From an uncultured Oligoflexales bacterium (GTDB taxonomy: Bacteria; Bdellovibrionota_B; Oligoflexia; Oligoflexales; JAPPIL01), in assembly GCA_958296095.1 (NCBI GenBank), contig OY282434.1, forward strand, positions 1,890,001 through 1,954,000: DNA of 64,000 nt, given 5' to 3'. The position numbers and the translations under genes were made by a program. The notes below the pieces were generated by a model, which saw nothing but the letters and a program-made list of their open reading frames with translations, was not told where the DNA came from and did no database searches. Each line of letters starts with the position of its first letter. Positions within the stretch are counted from its first letter, which is position 1. Below are positions 36,273 through 45,166 of this stretch, one piece after another.

Positions 36273-36461
36273 ACGGCACGGCACGGCACGGCACGGCACG
36301 GCACGGCACGGCACGGCACGGCACGGCACGGCACGGCACGGCACGGCACGGCACGGCACGGCACGGCACGGCACGGCACGGCACGGCACGGCACGGCACG
36401 GCACGGCACGGCACGGCACGGCACGGCACGGCACGGCACGGCACGGCACGGCACGGCACGC
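36273..36461. repeat. pentanucleotide microsatellite (GGCAC), about 37 copies
   Basis: An uninterrupted tract of the 5-base unit GGCAC covers about 188 bases, immediately upstream of the sulfatase-like gene. All three frames are open through it on both strands (plus-strand product HGTAR repeats). Because the unit is 5 bases, each change in copy number shifts the frame. By arithmetic, losing one unit puts ATG 36249 in frame with the gene, and gaining one unit puts ATG 36232 in frame. This is typical of contingency loci. Confidence 0.97.
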
Positions 36462-36484
36462 GGTGTAAATCCATTCCGCCACCG

Positions 36485-38290
36485 TTGTCAAGGCAACTTT
36501 CCGGTCTCGTAGTTATTTTTTTCAGCCTGTCTTCTCAAAATGCCTATGCCTATTTTGATCCTGGCACCGGCAGTCTGCTGATCCAGCTGATAATTGCAAG
36601 CGTCGCCGGTTGTCTGCTCTATATCAGGGCTATCGTCGGGAAAGTAAAGTCTGGCTTTCAAAAGGGCAAAAAACACCTGCAGGTCGGGAAATTTTTCTAC
36701 GATAAATATGCCCTATTCGCTGGAGCTAGCGGTTTGTTCGCCGCGGTTTTTTATTCGAGCCACAACAGCGAGACTTTGACCTTCAGCATTTTAGCGAGCA
36801 ATGTCGTGTTGTTGGCAGGCTTTAGTTTTTTGCTGATCAAAAGTTTAGCATTTGCTCTCCGGAAATTTCCACAACGCCTCCGCCTGCTGAATTGCCTGAT
36901 TATCTTTTTGTTTTTTTACTACCTGCGCTTTCCGCTCGGAGAAACTTGGGCGATCAGCAAGTTCTTAATTTTTTCCGGCAGTATTCTCGCCATCAGCTTA
37001 GCCTGCGGCATCGTCGGCGGTGTCATCTATGTCTTGGCGCGTAAAACTGTCTCGGTTAGACACCAGCACCTCGCACTTATCCTGTTGCTGAGCGCGGCAG
37101 TGCCGACCTACGATGCGGTGCAGGCAATTATCATCAATAACCGAGAACAGCCGGCAATTACCCGGATGCACAAGCAGGTCTTAGCAGGAATTGACAGCAA
37201 ATTCCAGAGAACCCCCAATGTGTATTTTTTTATTCTCGACAGCTATACGAGTATCGCTGGTCTGCGTTTTTTGGGCATCGACAACTTGCCTCACACGCAG
37301 AATTTTTTTGCGGCCTTGCACAACAAAGATTTTACCCTGTATCCGTCTTTTTTTACAAATTTTCAACCCACCATTTACGCCGTGCCTACCTATCTAAATA
37401 TGGATGTGCAACACAATGCTAGCTTGATGTATGATGTTCCAATCAAGCAACTACGGGCCGTTGCCGCCGGGAATAATCCGGTAAGTAAAATCTTTTCGGA
37501 TAACGATTACCAACGATATTTACTTTTATCATCTAATCACCTGACCGGCGAACTGTGTCAGCCACCGCGCTGTTTGCTCGGTACGCGAGCTAGGCAATTC
37601 AACCGCTATGTGGAACTGTTCGATAAAGTGGTCGCACAAGGGATTATGAAAAGTTTATATCTCCAGCCAGCACCGACCGCCATGCCTAAGTTATTGACAA
37701 GCAAACAGCCTCTCTACGAGACCTGGGGGGTGGAAAATAAAACGCGTTTCACCATCGATCACCTCGCACAGGTGCTAGATGGCAATAACCCTCAGCACAG
37801 CTACTTTATTTTTTTGCATATGTATCTACCACTGCATACCGAAGCGTCGAGCACTAAGTACGGGCATTGCAACGAAGCGGAGGAGACGAGACTGTATGCC
37901 GAACGACTTTCTGATACCCACCGGATAATGCTTGCTGAGATAGAAAAAATTATCGCTAAAGATAATGATGCCCTAATAATTTTAGCCGGTGATCATGGCC
38001 CCTATATCCTCGATCGTTGTGCGGGGCAACCGGTCGTGAAGACCATCGCCGAAGTTACCGAACTGCAAGGGGCCTTCCTCGCCATCAGGTGGGGTGAAGA
38101 TTACCATGGCAAGTATGATCAGGAGATAAAAACGTCCGCTAATTTGTTTCGCTATATCTTTTCTTATTTGTTGGGACATGAGCAATTGCTGGACAATAAA
38201 CCTGCCGACGATGTTTTTTATAAGCACAACGCGAAAACGCTAAAAAGTATCGCCGATGGGGTGATCATTATCGGTAAAAATAAACAATGA
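36485..38290 (+). CDS. membrane sulfatase-like (alkaline phosphatase superfamily) protein, probably phase-variable
   Basis: A 601-residue inner-membrane protein. The TTG at 36485 would give a signal-like N-terminus (GLVVIFFSLSSQNAYA), then helices at about 30-50, 75-95, 98-118, 130-150, 155-180 and 190-205, then a periplasmic sulfatase domain. That domain has NVYFFILDSYTS (metal aspartate and nucleophile threonine) and LAGDHGPYI (metal Asp-His). Relatives modify lipopolysaccharide or other surface glycans. No ribosome site precedes the TTG, and the frame is open back through the pentamer tract, so expression probably depends on tract length. A short methyltransferase fragment overlaps its stop. 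Confidence 0.8.
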   Translation: MSRQLSGLVVIFFSLSSQNAYAYFDPGTGSLLIQLIIASVAGCLLYIRAIVGKVKSGFQKGKKHLQVGKFFYDKYALFAGASGLFAAVFYSSHNSETLTFSILASNVVLLAGFSFLLIKSLAFALRKFPQRLRLLNCLIIFLFFYYLRFPLGETWAISKFLIFSGSILAISLACGIVGGVIYVLARKTVSVRHQHLALILLLSAAVPTYDAVQAIIINNREQPAITRMHKQVLAGIDSKFQRTPNVYFFILDSYTSIAGLRFLGIDNLPHTQNFFAALHNKDFTLYPSFFTNFQPTIYAVPTYLNMDVQHNASLMYDVPIKQLRAVAAGNNPVSKIFSDNDYQRYLLLSSNHLTGELCQPPRCLLGTRARQFNRYVELFDKVVAQGIMKSLYLQPAPTAMPKLLTSKQPLYETWGVENKTRFTIDHLAQVLDGNNPQHSYFIFLHMYLPLHTEASSTKYGHCNEAEETRLYAERLSDTHRIMLAEIEKIIAKDNDALIILAGDHGPYILDRCAGQPVVKTIAEVTELQGAFLAIRWGEDYHGKYDQEIKTSANLFRYIFSYLLGHEQLLDNKPADDVFYKHNAKTLKSIADGVIIIGKNKQ

Positions 38291-38427
38291 TCCAGCACCC
38301 CGCTTCGTTTCGTGATCCTAGCGGTTATCTCTTTAGCCAAGACGAAAAACTTTACCGGGTAATCTATCCTAGCTACTTTGCGGAGTTCGCTCAAGTGGCC
38401 TTTCAAAGCTGGAGAAAATCGAGGTAG
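38287..38427 (+). pseudogene. truncated SAM-dependent methyltransferase (N-terminal 46 aa)
   Basis: The ATG overlaps the sulfatase stop (ATGA). The 46 residues, starting MIQHPASFRDPSGYLF and then EKLYRVIYPSY, match the start of a family of class I methyltransferases. The frame then stops, and the tmRNA gene follows at 38500. The rest of the gene, including the SAM-binding motif, is missing. It was probably cotranscribed with the sulfatase gene for surface modification before the deletion. Confidence 0.6.
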
Positions 38428-38499
38428 CGGCATTGGCCCTAGGATCAGTGGCTTGGGCTAGCCTACCTGCAAATTTTAGGCACGGTCAGCCCGTTGAAA

Positions 38500-38855
38500 T
38501 GGAGGCGGTGGGAATTGAACCCACGTCCAAATGCTCGCTGGTCAAAGCGACTACATGCTTAGGTGCGTGTTTTAGCCTCTTTCCCAGAACGCCCACGACC
38601 AGGCTTTCTGGGCTGCAGCCCGATTGATCTCATCCGCAACAACTCCAGACGTAAGCCATCACGAACCAGCTGGTAGATGACATCTTCCAAAAGAGACCAG
38701 CACCCTTAAGGTCGATGGCAGCCTAAAGATTAAGCTGCGAGTGCGTAATTAGCGGTGCCAATTATGCAGTAGAACACCTTTTTGCCGAGATGCGTTCCAA
38801 GCTCGGACATGCTCCTTAACTCACCGAATGCACCTGTCGAAGCCAGTGCGCCCCC
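38500..38855 (-). ncRNA. ssrA: transfer-messenger RNA (tmRNA)
   Basis: Rescues stalled ribosomes and tags the product for proteolysis. The 5' end is GGGGGCG followed by GACTGGCTTCGACAGG-like sequence, and the 3' end is GGTTCAATTCCCACCGCCTCCA. The two ends form a seven-pair acceptor stem with a G3-U pair, as in E. coli. CCA is not fully encoded. The tag frame appears to resume at GGC and encodes GTANYALAA before TAA, with the usual YALAA degron. The length of about 356 is normal. Confidence 0.95.
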
Positions 38856-38865
38856 GATAACCACC

Positions 38866-38893
38866 AATGTAAGGTCATAATTAACGATGTCAA
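38866..38893 (-). promoter_or_regulatory. sigma70-type promoter of ssrA
   Basis: On the minus strand TTGACA (38893-38888) is followed after 16 bases by TACATT (38871-38866), and the first tmRNA base (38855) lies 11 bases further. The spacing and near-consensus boxes fit a constitutive promoter. Confidence 0.6.
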
Positions 38894-39079
38894 GAGCTAA
38901 TCTCTGTCAGCTCGCCTGGCGGGTTGCTCGCTCCCGTCTCCGAGCGGCAGAAGCAGGGTGGTGGCTTGCAGGCGCGGGGGAGGAAGGGCGGCAACTCAAT
39001 AAATTTACCCTCTGCTAAGGGAAAAGGGCAATATAGCCGATCGCCTCAGGTGTCAGGAGACTAGTGTGAATGGGGTGTT

Positions 39080-40243
39080 ATGCGAAAAATAGCTGTAACC
39101 GCAGGGATACTGGCAGCTTCGCTGTTTAGTGCTGGCATCTACGCGAATAGCTATAACCGCGGCATCAAACTATACCGTCGGGCAGATTTTAAGGGGGCAG
39201 AGAGTGCCTTCATAGACGTGCTGCGCGGCGGAGCTAACCGGGCAACAAAAGGCCGTGTTTACAAGTACATAGGCTTGAGCCAGTATATGCTGGGGCGTAA
39301 GAACGAGGCACGTGCCAGTTTCCACAGCGCCCTGAAATACGATCCCAAAACGGAAATATATCCCGACGAAGCACTGGACAGTTCCGTGCTGGAATTTTTC
39401 CTCCAGATCAAGCAAGACAGCAAGAAAGGCATCGGGGTAATCCCTAGCCCGCCTCCAGTCAGCGGAGGTTACTCGCCGCGTGCCCCTAGCAAACGGACTG
39501 CACCAAGACTGCCCCCACGCCGCGCCAGTGTGCCCAAAGCCGTGCCCAAGCCCGTTGCCAAAAAGCCAGTTAGCAAGAGGGCACTTAGCGCTAAACCGAG
39601 CGGGAAGCAGAATGCCAGGGGCACGCGGCAGGCGGCACAGAAGAAAGCTAAGAAAGACAGCCTGTTCACCGGCAAAGGCCGAAAACCACCGCGTGTTATC
39701 TTCGACAAAAAGGGAAAAGCAGGTGGACGGCAGACTCGTGCTGAGCGACTTCTGCTACCGCCAGGCGCAGACGGCAGCGAGAGTCGTCAGCGCGAAGGCT
39801 TGGACTTGTGGCGCTTGCTGCCCTTCGGGGTCGGGCAGTACGCGAACGACAACTACAAACTAGGACATGCCTTTGCCGCCGCGGGAATTCTAACCCTCGG
39901 TAGCTTCGCCTTCTACCTCTACCGCTGGCAGGATGATCAAGTCGTGCTGGATGATTTCTACCTGGAGAGGGACGCAGCCCGCAGAAATACCCCCAACAAA
40001 AAAGAGCATCTCGCCGAGTGGGACGCAACTGTCACTGAATGGGAAGAGTATGTCGCGGCACTGAAGCTATACTCCTACCTCTCGCTGGCAGGCTTCGTCG
40101 CCGTGTGGGCTGGCGGCGCGATCGAAGCAGTGGTCAATCGCCCCACGCTACGGGAATACAGTCTGCTCGTGCCGGAGGTGCACTACGGCTACGATCATCA
40201 CGGCCACCAGCTAGCCTTGCTGTGGCAGTATCGACTGCCTTAG
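39080..40243 (+). CDS. TPR protein with membrane-associated C-terminal domain
   Basis: A 387-residue exported protein. It has a signal peptide (1-22), then tetratricopeptide-like helices at about 25-95 (YNRGIKLYRRADFKGAESAF and YKYIGLSQYMLGRKNEARAS). A long basic, proline- and lysine-rich linker (about 120-220) follows. The C-terminal domain begins LLPFGVGQYANDNYKLGHAF and has two hydrophobic helices. Proteins of this layout are frequent in deltaproteobacteria and Bdellovibrio-like groups. It is likely envelope-associated. Its partner is unknown. Confidence 0.75.
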   Translation: MRKIAVTAGILAASLFSAGIYANSYNRGIKLYRRADFKGAESAFIDVLRGGANRATKGRVYKYIGLSQYMLGRKNEARASFHSALKYDPKTEIYPDEALDSSVLEFFLQIKQDSKKGIGVIPSPPPVSGGYSPRAPSKRTAPRLPPRRASVPKAVPKPVAKKPVSKRALSAKPSGKQNARGTRQAAQKKAKKDSLFTGKGRKPPRVIFDKKGKAGGRQTRAERLLLPPGADGSESRQREGLDLWRLLPFGVGQYANDNYKLGHAFAAAGILTLGSFAFYLYRWQDDQVVLDDFYLERDAARRNTPNKKEHLAEWDATVTEWEEYVAALKLYSYLSLAGFVAVWAGGAIEAVVNRPTLREYSLLVPEVHYGYDHHGHQLALLWQYRLP

Positions 40244-40368
40244 CCCGCGGGCGCAATTTGCATATATGAGGCACTCTGGTAAAATTACCCTTGGCTGGCC
40301 AAGCACATCCCGCGCTTAGAGAGTTCCTGCATGAGCAGGGTTGGGGGAGAATTTGTGAGTTGCCACCC

Positions 40369-41082
40369 ATGACTGCAGCACAGCTCAGTCGTAAATTCGG
40401 CATCGCCCTCAGTGGCGGCGCGGCCACCGGCAAGAGTGTCGTCAGTGCCCTGCTGCGTGACCTAGGGTATACCGTTATCGATGCTGACACGCTGGCCCGC
40501 GCGGCAGTTACCCCCGCGTCACCAGCGCTGGCCGAGATAGTTGAGGCCTTCGGGAGCACGGTGCTCAACCACGACGGCACTCTGCACCGCAGCCGCCTGC
40601 GCACCCTCATCTGCAACGATAGCGCCCAACGCAAAATACTCGAAGACATCGTGCATCCCCGCATTCGGGAGCTTCTTGCCGACAAACTGCGGCAGGAAGG
40701 ATTGTTCGCCAAGCCACGGCTGTGGTGCTACGAAGCCGCGCTGCTAGTGGAGACAGGCACTTACCGCCAATTCAAACAACTGTGGGTCACACACTGCAGC
40801 CCCGCCACCCAACTCACCCGCCTCTGCCGACGCGATAACCTCTCAGCCCCGCAAGCCGCGTCCCTCATTGCCGCGCAACTGCCGACCAGTGCCAAGCTTG
40901 CCGTTGCCGACCTGTGCATCGACACCGCCCAACCTCCCGCCGCTATCAAGCTACTGCTGAGCCAACAGCTGGAAAACTTAACCACCAACGATCTTTGCCA
41001 TACTGAAGATGGGCAGGTACATGGCAACGACGATGAAGCCGATACAACCACCGATAACAACAATCGTGAGCGGCTCAAGTAA
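40369..41082 (+). CDS. coaE: dephospho-CoA kinase
   Basis: Phosphorylates dephospho-CoA, the last step of coenzyme A synthesis. The P-loop GIALSGGAATGKSVV is at residues 11-25, followed by VIDADTLAR and VHPRIRELL as in CoaE. I chose ATG 40369 because the 26 upstream residues in the open frame precede the normal family start. The last about 35 residues are antisense to the end of pilC and unlike CoaE, so the 3' ends overlap by 105 bases. coaE next to pilus genes is also seen in gammaproteobacteria. Confidence 0.88.
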   Translation: MTAAQLSRKFGIALSGGAATGKSVVSALLRDLGYTVIDADTLARAAVTPASPALAEIVEAFGSTVLNHDGTLHRSRLRTLICNDSAQRKILEDIVHPRIRELLADKLRQEGLFAKPRLWCYEAALLVETGTYRQFKQLWVTHCSPATQLTRLCRRDNLSAPQAASLIAAQLPTSAKLAVADLCIDTAQPPAAIKLLLSQQLENLTTNDLCHTEDGQVHGNDDEADTTTDNNNRERLK

Positions 41083-42246
41083 CGACAGCAGTGCCTTGAC
41101 TTGTTCTTCGACCTCTTCTTCGTAAATTTCGGCAATCTTGGCTAACATTGAATCAAGCGCACCAGTTTGTTCCCCGACTTCGGTCATGGAAGTCACCATG
41201 TTGGGGAAGATGTAAGATTCACGCATGGAGTCGGCCAGACCCTCGCCTTGCTCGACCTTGTCTTTGATGGTAATGATATTTTCTTCGACGATCTTATTGT
41301 CGGCAGCTATCGCACAAATTAAGAGCGCATCAATCATGTTAACCCCGCCAGATAGCATGGCAGACATAGTATAACAGAATCTCGCAATCACCGTCTTGTG
41401 GATTAGAGGGCCGACGGCAGGTATCTTCATCATATACTTATCGTAAGTCCTGCGCCCCTGTTTTGTTTTTAGGGCCATCTTGAAGGCAACAAAAATTCCA
41501 ACGACCATGCATGAAAATAAAATATAACGCTCACGGATAAAATCAGAGGCATCGACTACCCAGCGGGTTAGAGCGGGTAACTCTTGACCAGCAGACTGGA
41601 ATTGTTGCGCAAATACTGGCACAACAAAAACCAACATCCCGATGATGATCCCTATCGACAGGAGAATAACCGCCACGGGATAATATAGAGCAGACTTTAC
41701 CTGTGAAATAATTTTGGAAACTTTGTCAAGGTGTTCGCTTAGTTTACGCATAATTGCATCAAGCTGGCCGCTGGCTTCGCCTGCCTTGATCATCGACACA
41801 TAAAGTGGCTTAAAGATGTTGGGGTACATTTCTAAACTTTCCCCCAAGGATTTTCCGTGCTCTACTCCGGTGCGGATTACTTCGATGGCTTTGCCAAAGT
41901 CATGGAGGTTTTGCTGATCGCGCAAGATTTCCAGACATTTCATCATCGCGACACCACTCGCTAGCATTGAGGAGAACTGTCGCGAAAAAACAGCCAGGTC
42001 ACGTGTCTTAGGCCATTGGTAGCCAAAGCGCAGTTGTAAGCGCCCCTCTTTATCCCTGTAATAAAAATATTCCAGCGAAATACCAGGGCCTTTTGCTACT
42101 GAGTCATCTCGTTCTAATCTGATCGATAGGGTCACTAAACGCAACTGACGTAACCGCGACCTAACTTCAGCCTTTGAGCTGGCCTCTAGCCCACCATAAC
42201 GTAAATTGCCACCGCGATCACGGGCTTTATATTTGTAAGCAGCCAC
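40978..42246 (-). CDS. pilC: type IV pilus inner-membrane platform protein
   Basis: A 422-residue polytopic protein of the T2SS F family that anchors the pilus motor. Two repeated helical domains are visible: FSRQFSSMLASGVAMMKCLE (about 88-107) and FCYTMSAMLSGGVNMIDALL (about 289-308). Each is followed by membrane helices (about 195-220, 240-260 and 395-420). It is the last gene of the pilB-pilT-pilC unit, 30 bases after pilT. Its 3' end overlaps coaE antisense. Confidence 0.95.
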   Translation of the reverse strand: MAAYKYKARDRGGNLRYGGLEASSKAEVRSRLRQLRLVTLSIRLERDDSVAKGPGISLEYFYYRDKEGRLQLRFGYQWPKTRDLAVFSRQFSSMLASGVAMMKCLEILRDQQNLHDFGKAIEVIRTGVEHGKSLGESLEMYPNIFKPLYVSMIKAGEASGQLDAIMRKLSEHLDKVSKIISQVKSALYYPVAVILLSIGIIIGMLVFVVPVFAQQFQSAGQELPALTRWVVDASDFIRERYILFSCMVVGIFVAFKMALKTKQGRRTYDKYMMKIPAVGPLIHKTVIARFCYTMSAMLSGGVNMIDALLICAIAADNKIVEENIITIKDKVEQGEGLADSMRESYIFPNMVTSMTEVGEQTGALDSMLAKIAEIYEEEVEEQVKALLSLLEPLTIVVIGGCIGFIVVAMYLPIFSMAKIVGG

Positions 42247-42276
42247 TTATCACCGCACCCTTTCAGCTCGCAGCCT

Positions 42277-43347
42277 TTACGGCGAGGACTCATCCATCAT
42301 GCCCATCAATTCATCTGGATTGGCACTTTTATTGAGAGCTTCGTTTTGATCAATAATTTTATTTGCCCACAATCCCAGCAGAGATTGATTCATCGTTTGC
42401 ATTTTAGTTTGTTCCTGACCGACTTGCATGGCAGAATATATCTGATGGATTTTATTTTCTCGGATCAAATTGCGGATACCTATGTTGGGAATCATAATCT
42501 CCATGGCCAGTCCTCGTCCCCCAGAGATAGCAGGGATCAGTAGCTGTGAGATAACCGCGCTGAGGTTAAGTGACAGCTGTGTTCTGATCATCGGCTGCTG
42601 TTCAGGGGGGAAAATATCAATCAGGCGGTTAAGTGAAGTAACCGCAGAGTTAGTATGCAATGTGCCTAACACCAGGTGTCCTGTCTCGGCAACTGTTACG
42701 GCACGCGTGGTTGATTCCAAATCGCGCAGCTCACCAATTAGCACGACATCGGGATCTTGACGCAGCACACTTTTCAGCGCTCGCAGAAAAGATTTTGTAT
42801 CTGCACCGACCTCACGTTGATTGATTAGACAGCCTCTAGATGTGTGCAAAAACTCAATGGGATCTTCAATCGTAACGATATGGTCACGACGAGTGCGGTT
42901 AATATGATCTACCATCGCGGCCAGTGTGGTTGACTTACCGGAGCCTGTCGGCCCTGTTACTAGCACCAACCCGCGCGGCATATCAGCAAGTGTCTTTAGG
43001 ACTATAGGCAATTTAAGCTCTTCCAGAGTTTTTATATTAAGGGGAATAGCACGAAAGACCCCTGCCAATGTTTCTTTTTGTAGAAAAAGATTGGCACGAA
43101 AACGACCGACATTTTGAATTGAAAAAGAAAAATCAATCTCCCGCTCGCTTTCAAGAATTTTTTTCTGCTCCTCATTCAACACCCCGTAACACAGTTCGGT
43201 TGAATCTTGGGGGCTCAAGTCCTCGGTGTTAAGGGGGCGTAACCCACCATCGATTCTGAAGCGCGGCGGTGAGTTGACCGATATGTGTAAGTCACTGCCA
43301 TTTTGGGCAACGAGAGCTTCCAGCAGTTGGATAAGAGTGTAGTTCAT
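42277..43347 (-). CDS. pilT: type IV pilus retraction ATPase
   Basis: A hexameric ATPase that depolymerises pili for twitching. It has GPTGSGKSTTLAAM (Walker A), DPIEFLHTSRGCLINQREVG (Asp box), RQDPDVVLIGELRD (Walker B) and TGHLVLGTLHTN (His box). I set the start at ATG 43347, behind AGGAGG, giving 356 residues. An in-frame start at 43365 would lie inside pilB. The start falls 11 bases from the pilB stop at 43358, so the genes are tightly coupled. Confidence 0.95.
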   Translation of the reverse strand: MNYTLIQLLEALVAQNGSDLHISVNSPPRFRIDGGLRPLNTEDLSPQDSTELCYGVLNEEQKKILESEREIDFSFSIQNVGRFRANLFLQKETLAGVFRAIPLNIKTLEELKLPIVLKTLADMPRGLVLVTGPTGSGKSTTLAAMVDHINRTRRDHIVTIEDPIEFLHTSRGCLINQREVGADTKSFLRALKSVLRQDPDVVLIGELRDLESTTRAVTVAETGHLVLGTLHTNSAVTSLNRLIDIFPPEQQPMIRTQLSLNLSAVISQLLIPAISGGRGLAMEIMIPNIGIRNLIRENKIHQIYSAMQVGQEQTKMQTMNQSLLGLWANKIIDQNEALNKSANPDELMGMMDESSP

Positions 43348-43357
43348 AAGTTTCCTC

Positions 43358-45052
43358 CTAATCACTATCCGAACTAGTTACCTTCACTACTTCCGCGGCA
43401 GAAACTACTCCTTGCAACATCTTTATCAAAGCCGCCTGTCGCAGGGTGCGCATGCCAGTGCTGATGCCAACTTGCTTTAATTCTGCCGCCGTTGCTTCCC
43501 TGACAATTGCATTGTATAGTTGTGAAGTCATGCGCAAAACTTCATGGATGGCAACACGTCCCTTGCTGCCTAGCCCATTACATTCTTCACACCCCTGACC
43601 TTTGTAAACCTTGGCCTTGTGGGCGAAATCTTTCCTGATGCCTAAATTAAGCAAGTAGTCAGGACTAGCTTGCGTATCGATTACCTTGCATGCTTGGCAT
43701 AGCCTGCGCATGAGCCGTTGGGCAACGATGCATAGCAAAGCACCGACAAGGTTGTGTGGCGCAACCCCCATATTGACGAGTCGAGTTATCGTTTCATAGG
43801 AATTGTTTGTGTGTAAAGTTGAGAGCACCAAGTGCCCTGTCAAAGCAGCATTAACAGCAATAGAGGCTGTTTCTGTGTCCCTAATCTCGCCAACCATAAT
43901 CACATCTGGATCTTGGCGCAAAAAAGATTTTAATATATTGGCAAAGTTCAAGCCTATTTTGACTTTAGTCTCAACTTGATTAACACCGTCAAGATTGTAT
44001 TCTACAGGGTCTTCAGCAGTGAGAATATTTTCTTCAATGCTGTTACGGTCTGACAGGGCTGAGTACAATGTCGTTGTCTTGCCTGAGCCCGTTGGCCCTG
44101 TTACCAGCACAATGCCCCAAGGCCTTTGCACCGCATAGCGAAATATATCCAGTTCCTTTTTTTCAAAACCTAAATCGATCATATCTACCTTGAGGGCGGA
44201 TTGGTCGAGTAAACGCATTACTACTTTTTCACCATATATGGTGGGTAGCGTGCTAACCCGAAAATCGATGGGGACATCGTCGATGGCAATGGCAAGGTTG
44301 CCATCCTGTGGCAGCCTCGTTTCGGCAACATCCAACCCACACATCACCTTAAACCTTGAGACTAAGGCCGCCTTTATGTCGATAGATTCCCGCACAATTT
44401 CCATCAACAAGCCATCAATTCTTATTCTGATGCGTAGGTAACTTGCATATGGTTCAATATGAACATCTGAAGCTCCGCGTTGAAAACACTGAACGAGCAC
44501 CTTATCTGCCAGCTCCAAGATATCGCTATCGTACGTTGCACCACGAGTTTTGATAGCAATACGATCTTTTGTAGTTGCCCCTCTACCAGTAGTTTTCTGC
44601 TTGCCCTTCCCTCCAGTGGCCGCGAGTTTAGTCGAATAATATTTCTGCAATATCATCGAAATAGAACTTTCTGAAGCCAGCACTAGCCGAGCAAAATAAC
44701 CAGTTGCAAACCTAACCTTCTCAATAATCAGCAAGTTTTTAGGGTTACCTGTGGCAATGATAATGTTGTTGCCGACGCGATCAACTGACACAATTCTAAA
44801 AGCTTCCGCCAAAGATGCAGGAATCAAGCTGACAATAGCAGGTTGCAAATGCTTGCTACGCAAATCTACCTTCGGCACTTGATAGTATTCGGCCATGATA
44901 GACAACAAACGCGGTTCGCTGAGCTTGCGGGTGTGCTCCAAAGCATACATCAAAGAAACACCTTGCTCCCTGCCGAGTGCATCCACCGTGGCTAGATCTT
45001 CCTTGCTCAGCCCGTTTTCTTCTAAGATTTTTACCAAACCTGCTTCTAGCAT
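43358..45052 (-). CDS. pilB: type IV pilus extension ATPase
   Basis: A 564-residue assembly ATPase. The N-terminal GspE/MshEN domain (about 1-150) is followed by a poorly conserved linker (GGKGKQKTTGRGATTK) and the catalytic part. That part has GPTGSGKTTTLYSAL (about 340), RQDPDVIMVGEIRD and LSTLHTNNS. A tetracysteine zinc motif, CQAC-x-CEECNG (about 455-500), is typical of PilB rather than PilT. The order pilB-pilT-pilC on one strand indicates an operon; no pilin is nearby. Confidence 0.95.
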   Translation of the reverse strand: MLEAGLVKILEENGLSKEDLATVDALGREQGVSLMYALEHTRKLSEPRLLSIMAEYYQVPKVDLRSKHLQPAIVSLIPASLAEAFRIVSVDRVGNNIIIATGNPKNLLIIEKVRFATGYFARLVLASESSISMILQKYYSTKLAATGGKGKQKTTGRGATTKDRIAIKTRGATYDSDILELADKVLVQCFQRGASDVHIEPYASYLRIRIRIDGLLMEIVRESIDIKAALVSRFKVMCGLDVAETRLPQDGNLAIAIDDVPIDFRVSTLPTIYGEKVVMRLLDQSALKVDMIDLGFEKKELDIFRYAVQRPWGIVLVTGPTGSGKTTTLYSALSDRNSIEENILTAEDPVEYNLDGVNQVETKVKIGLNFANILKSFLRQDPDVIMVGEIRDTETASIAVNAALTGHLVLSTLHTNNSYETITRLVNMGVAPHNLVGALLCIVAQRLMRRLCQACKVIDTQASPDYLLNLGIRKDFAHKAKVYKGQGCEECNGLGSKGRVAIHEVLRMTSQLYNAIVREATAAELKQVGISTGMRTLRQAALIKMLQGVVSAAEVVKVTSSDSD

Positions 45053-45166
45053 GACGCGCGCCGTATTTTATGCAACACAAAGATACACTTGCTGTTTCGG
45101 AAAAATGGCGACGAGATTTTAGGGAGATTTTTTATAGGGGGTGCTTAACTGCGTAAAGTTGCAAAG

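Noticed and set aside
36232..36512. Several open frames on both strands through the pentamer tract
   Set aside because: Any frame is open in a GGCAC repeat, so the HGTAR and CRAVP peptides are artefacts. Only their possible joining to the downstream gene is of interest.
39469..40028. Antisense frames within the TPR gene
   Set aside because: They are shadows of a GC-rich coding linker. The plus strand has the signal peptide and TPR motifs.
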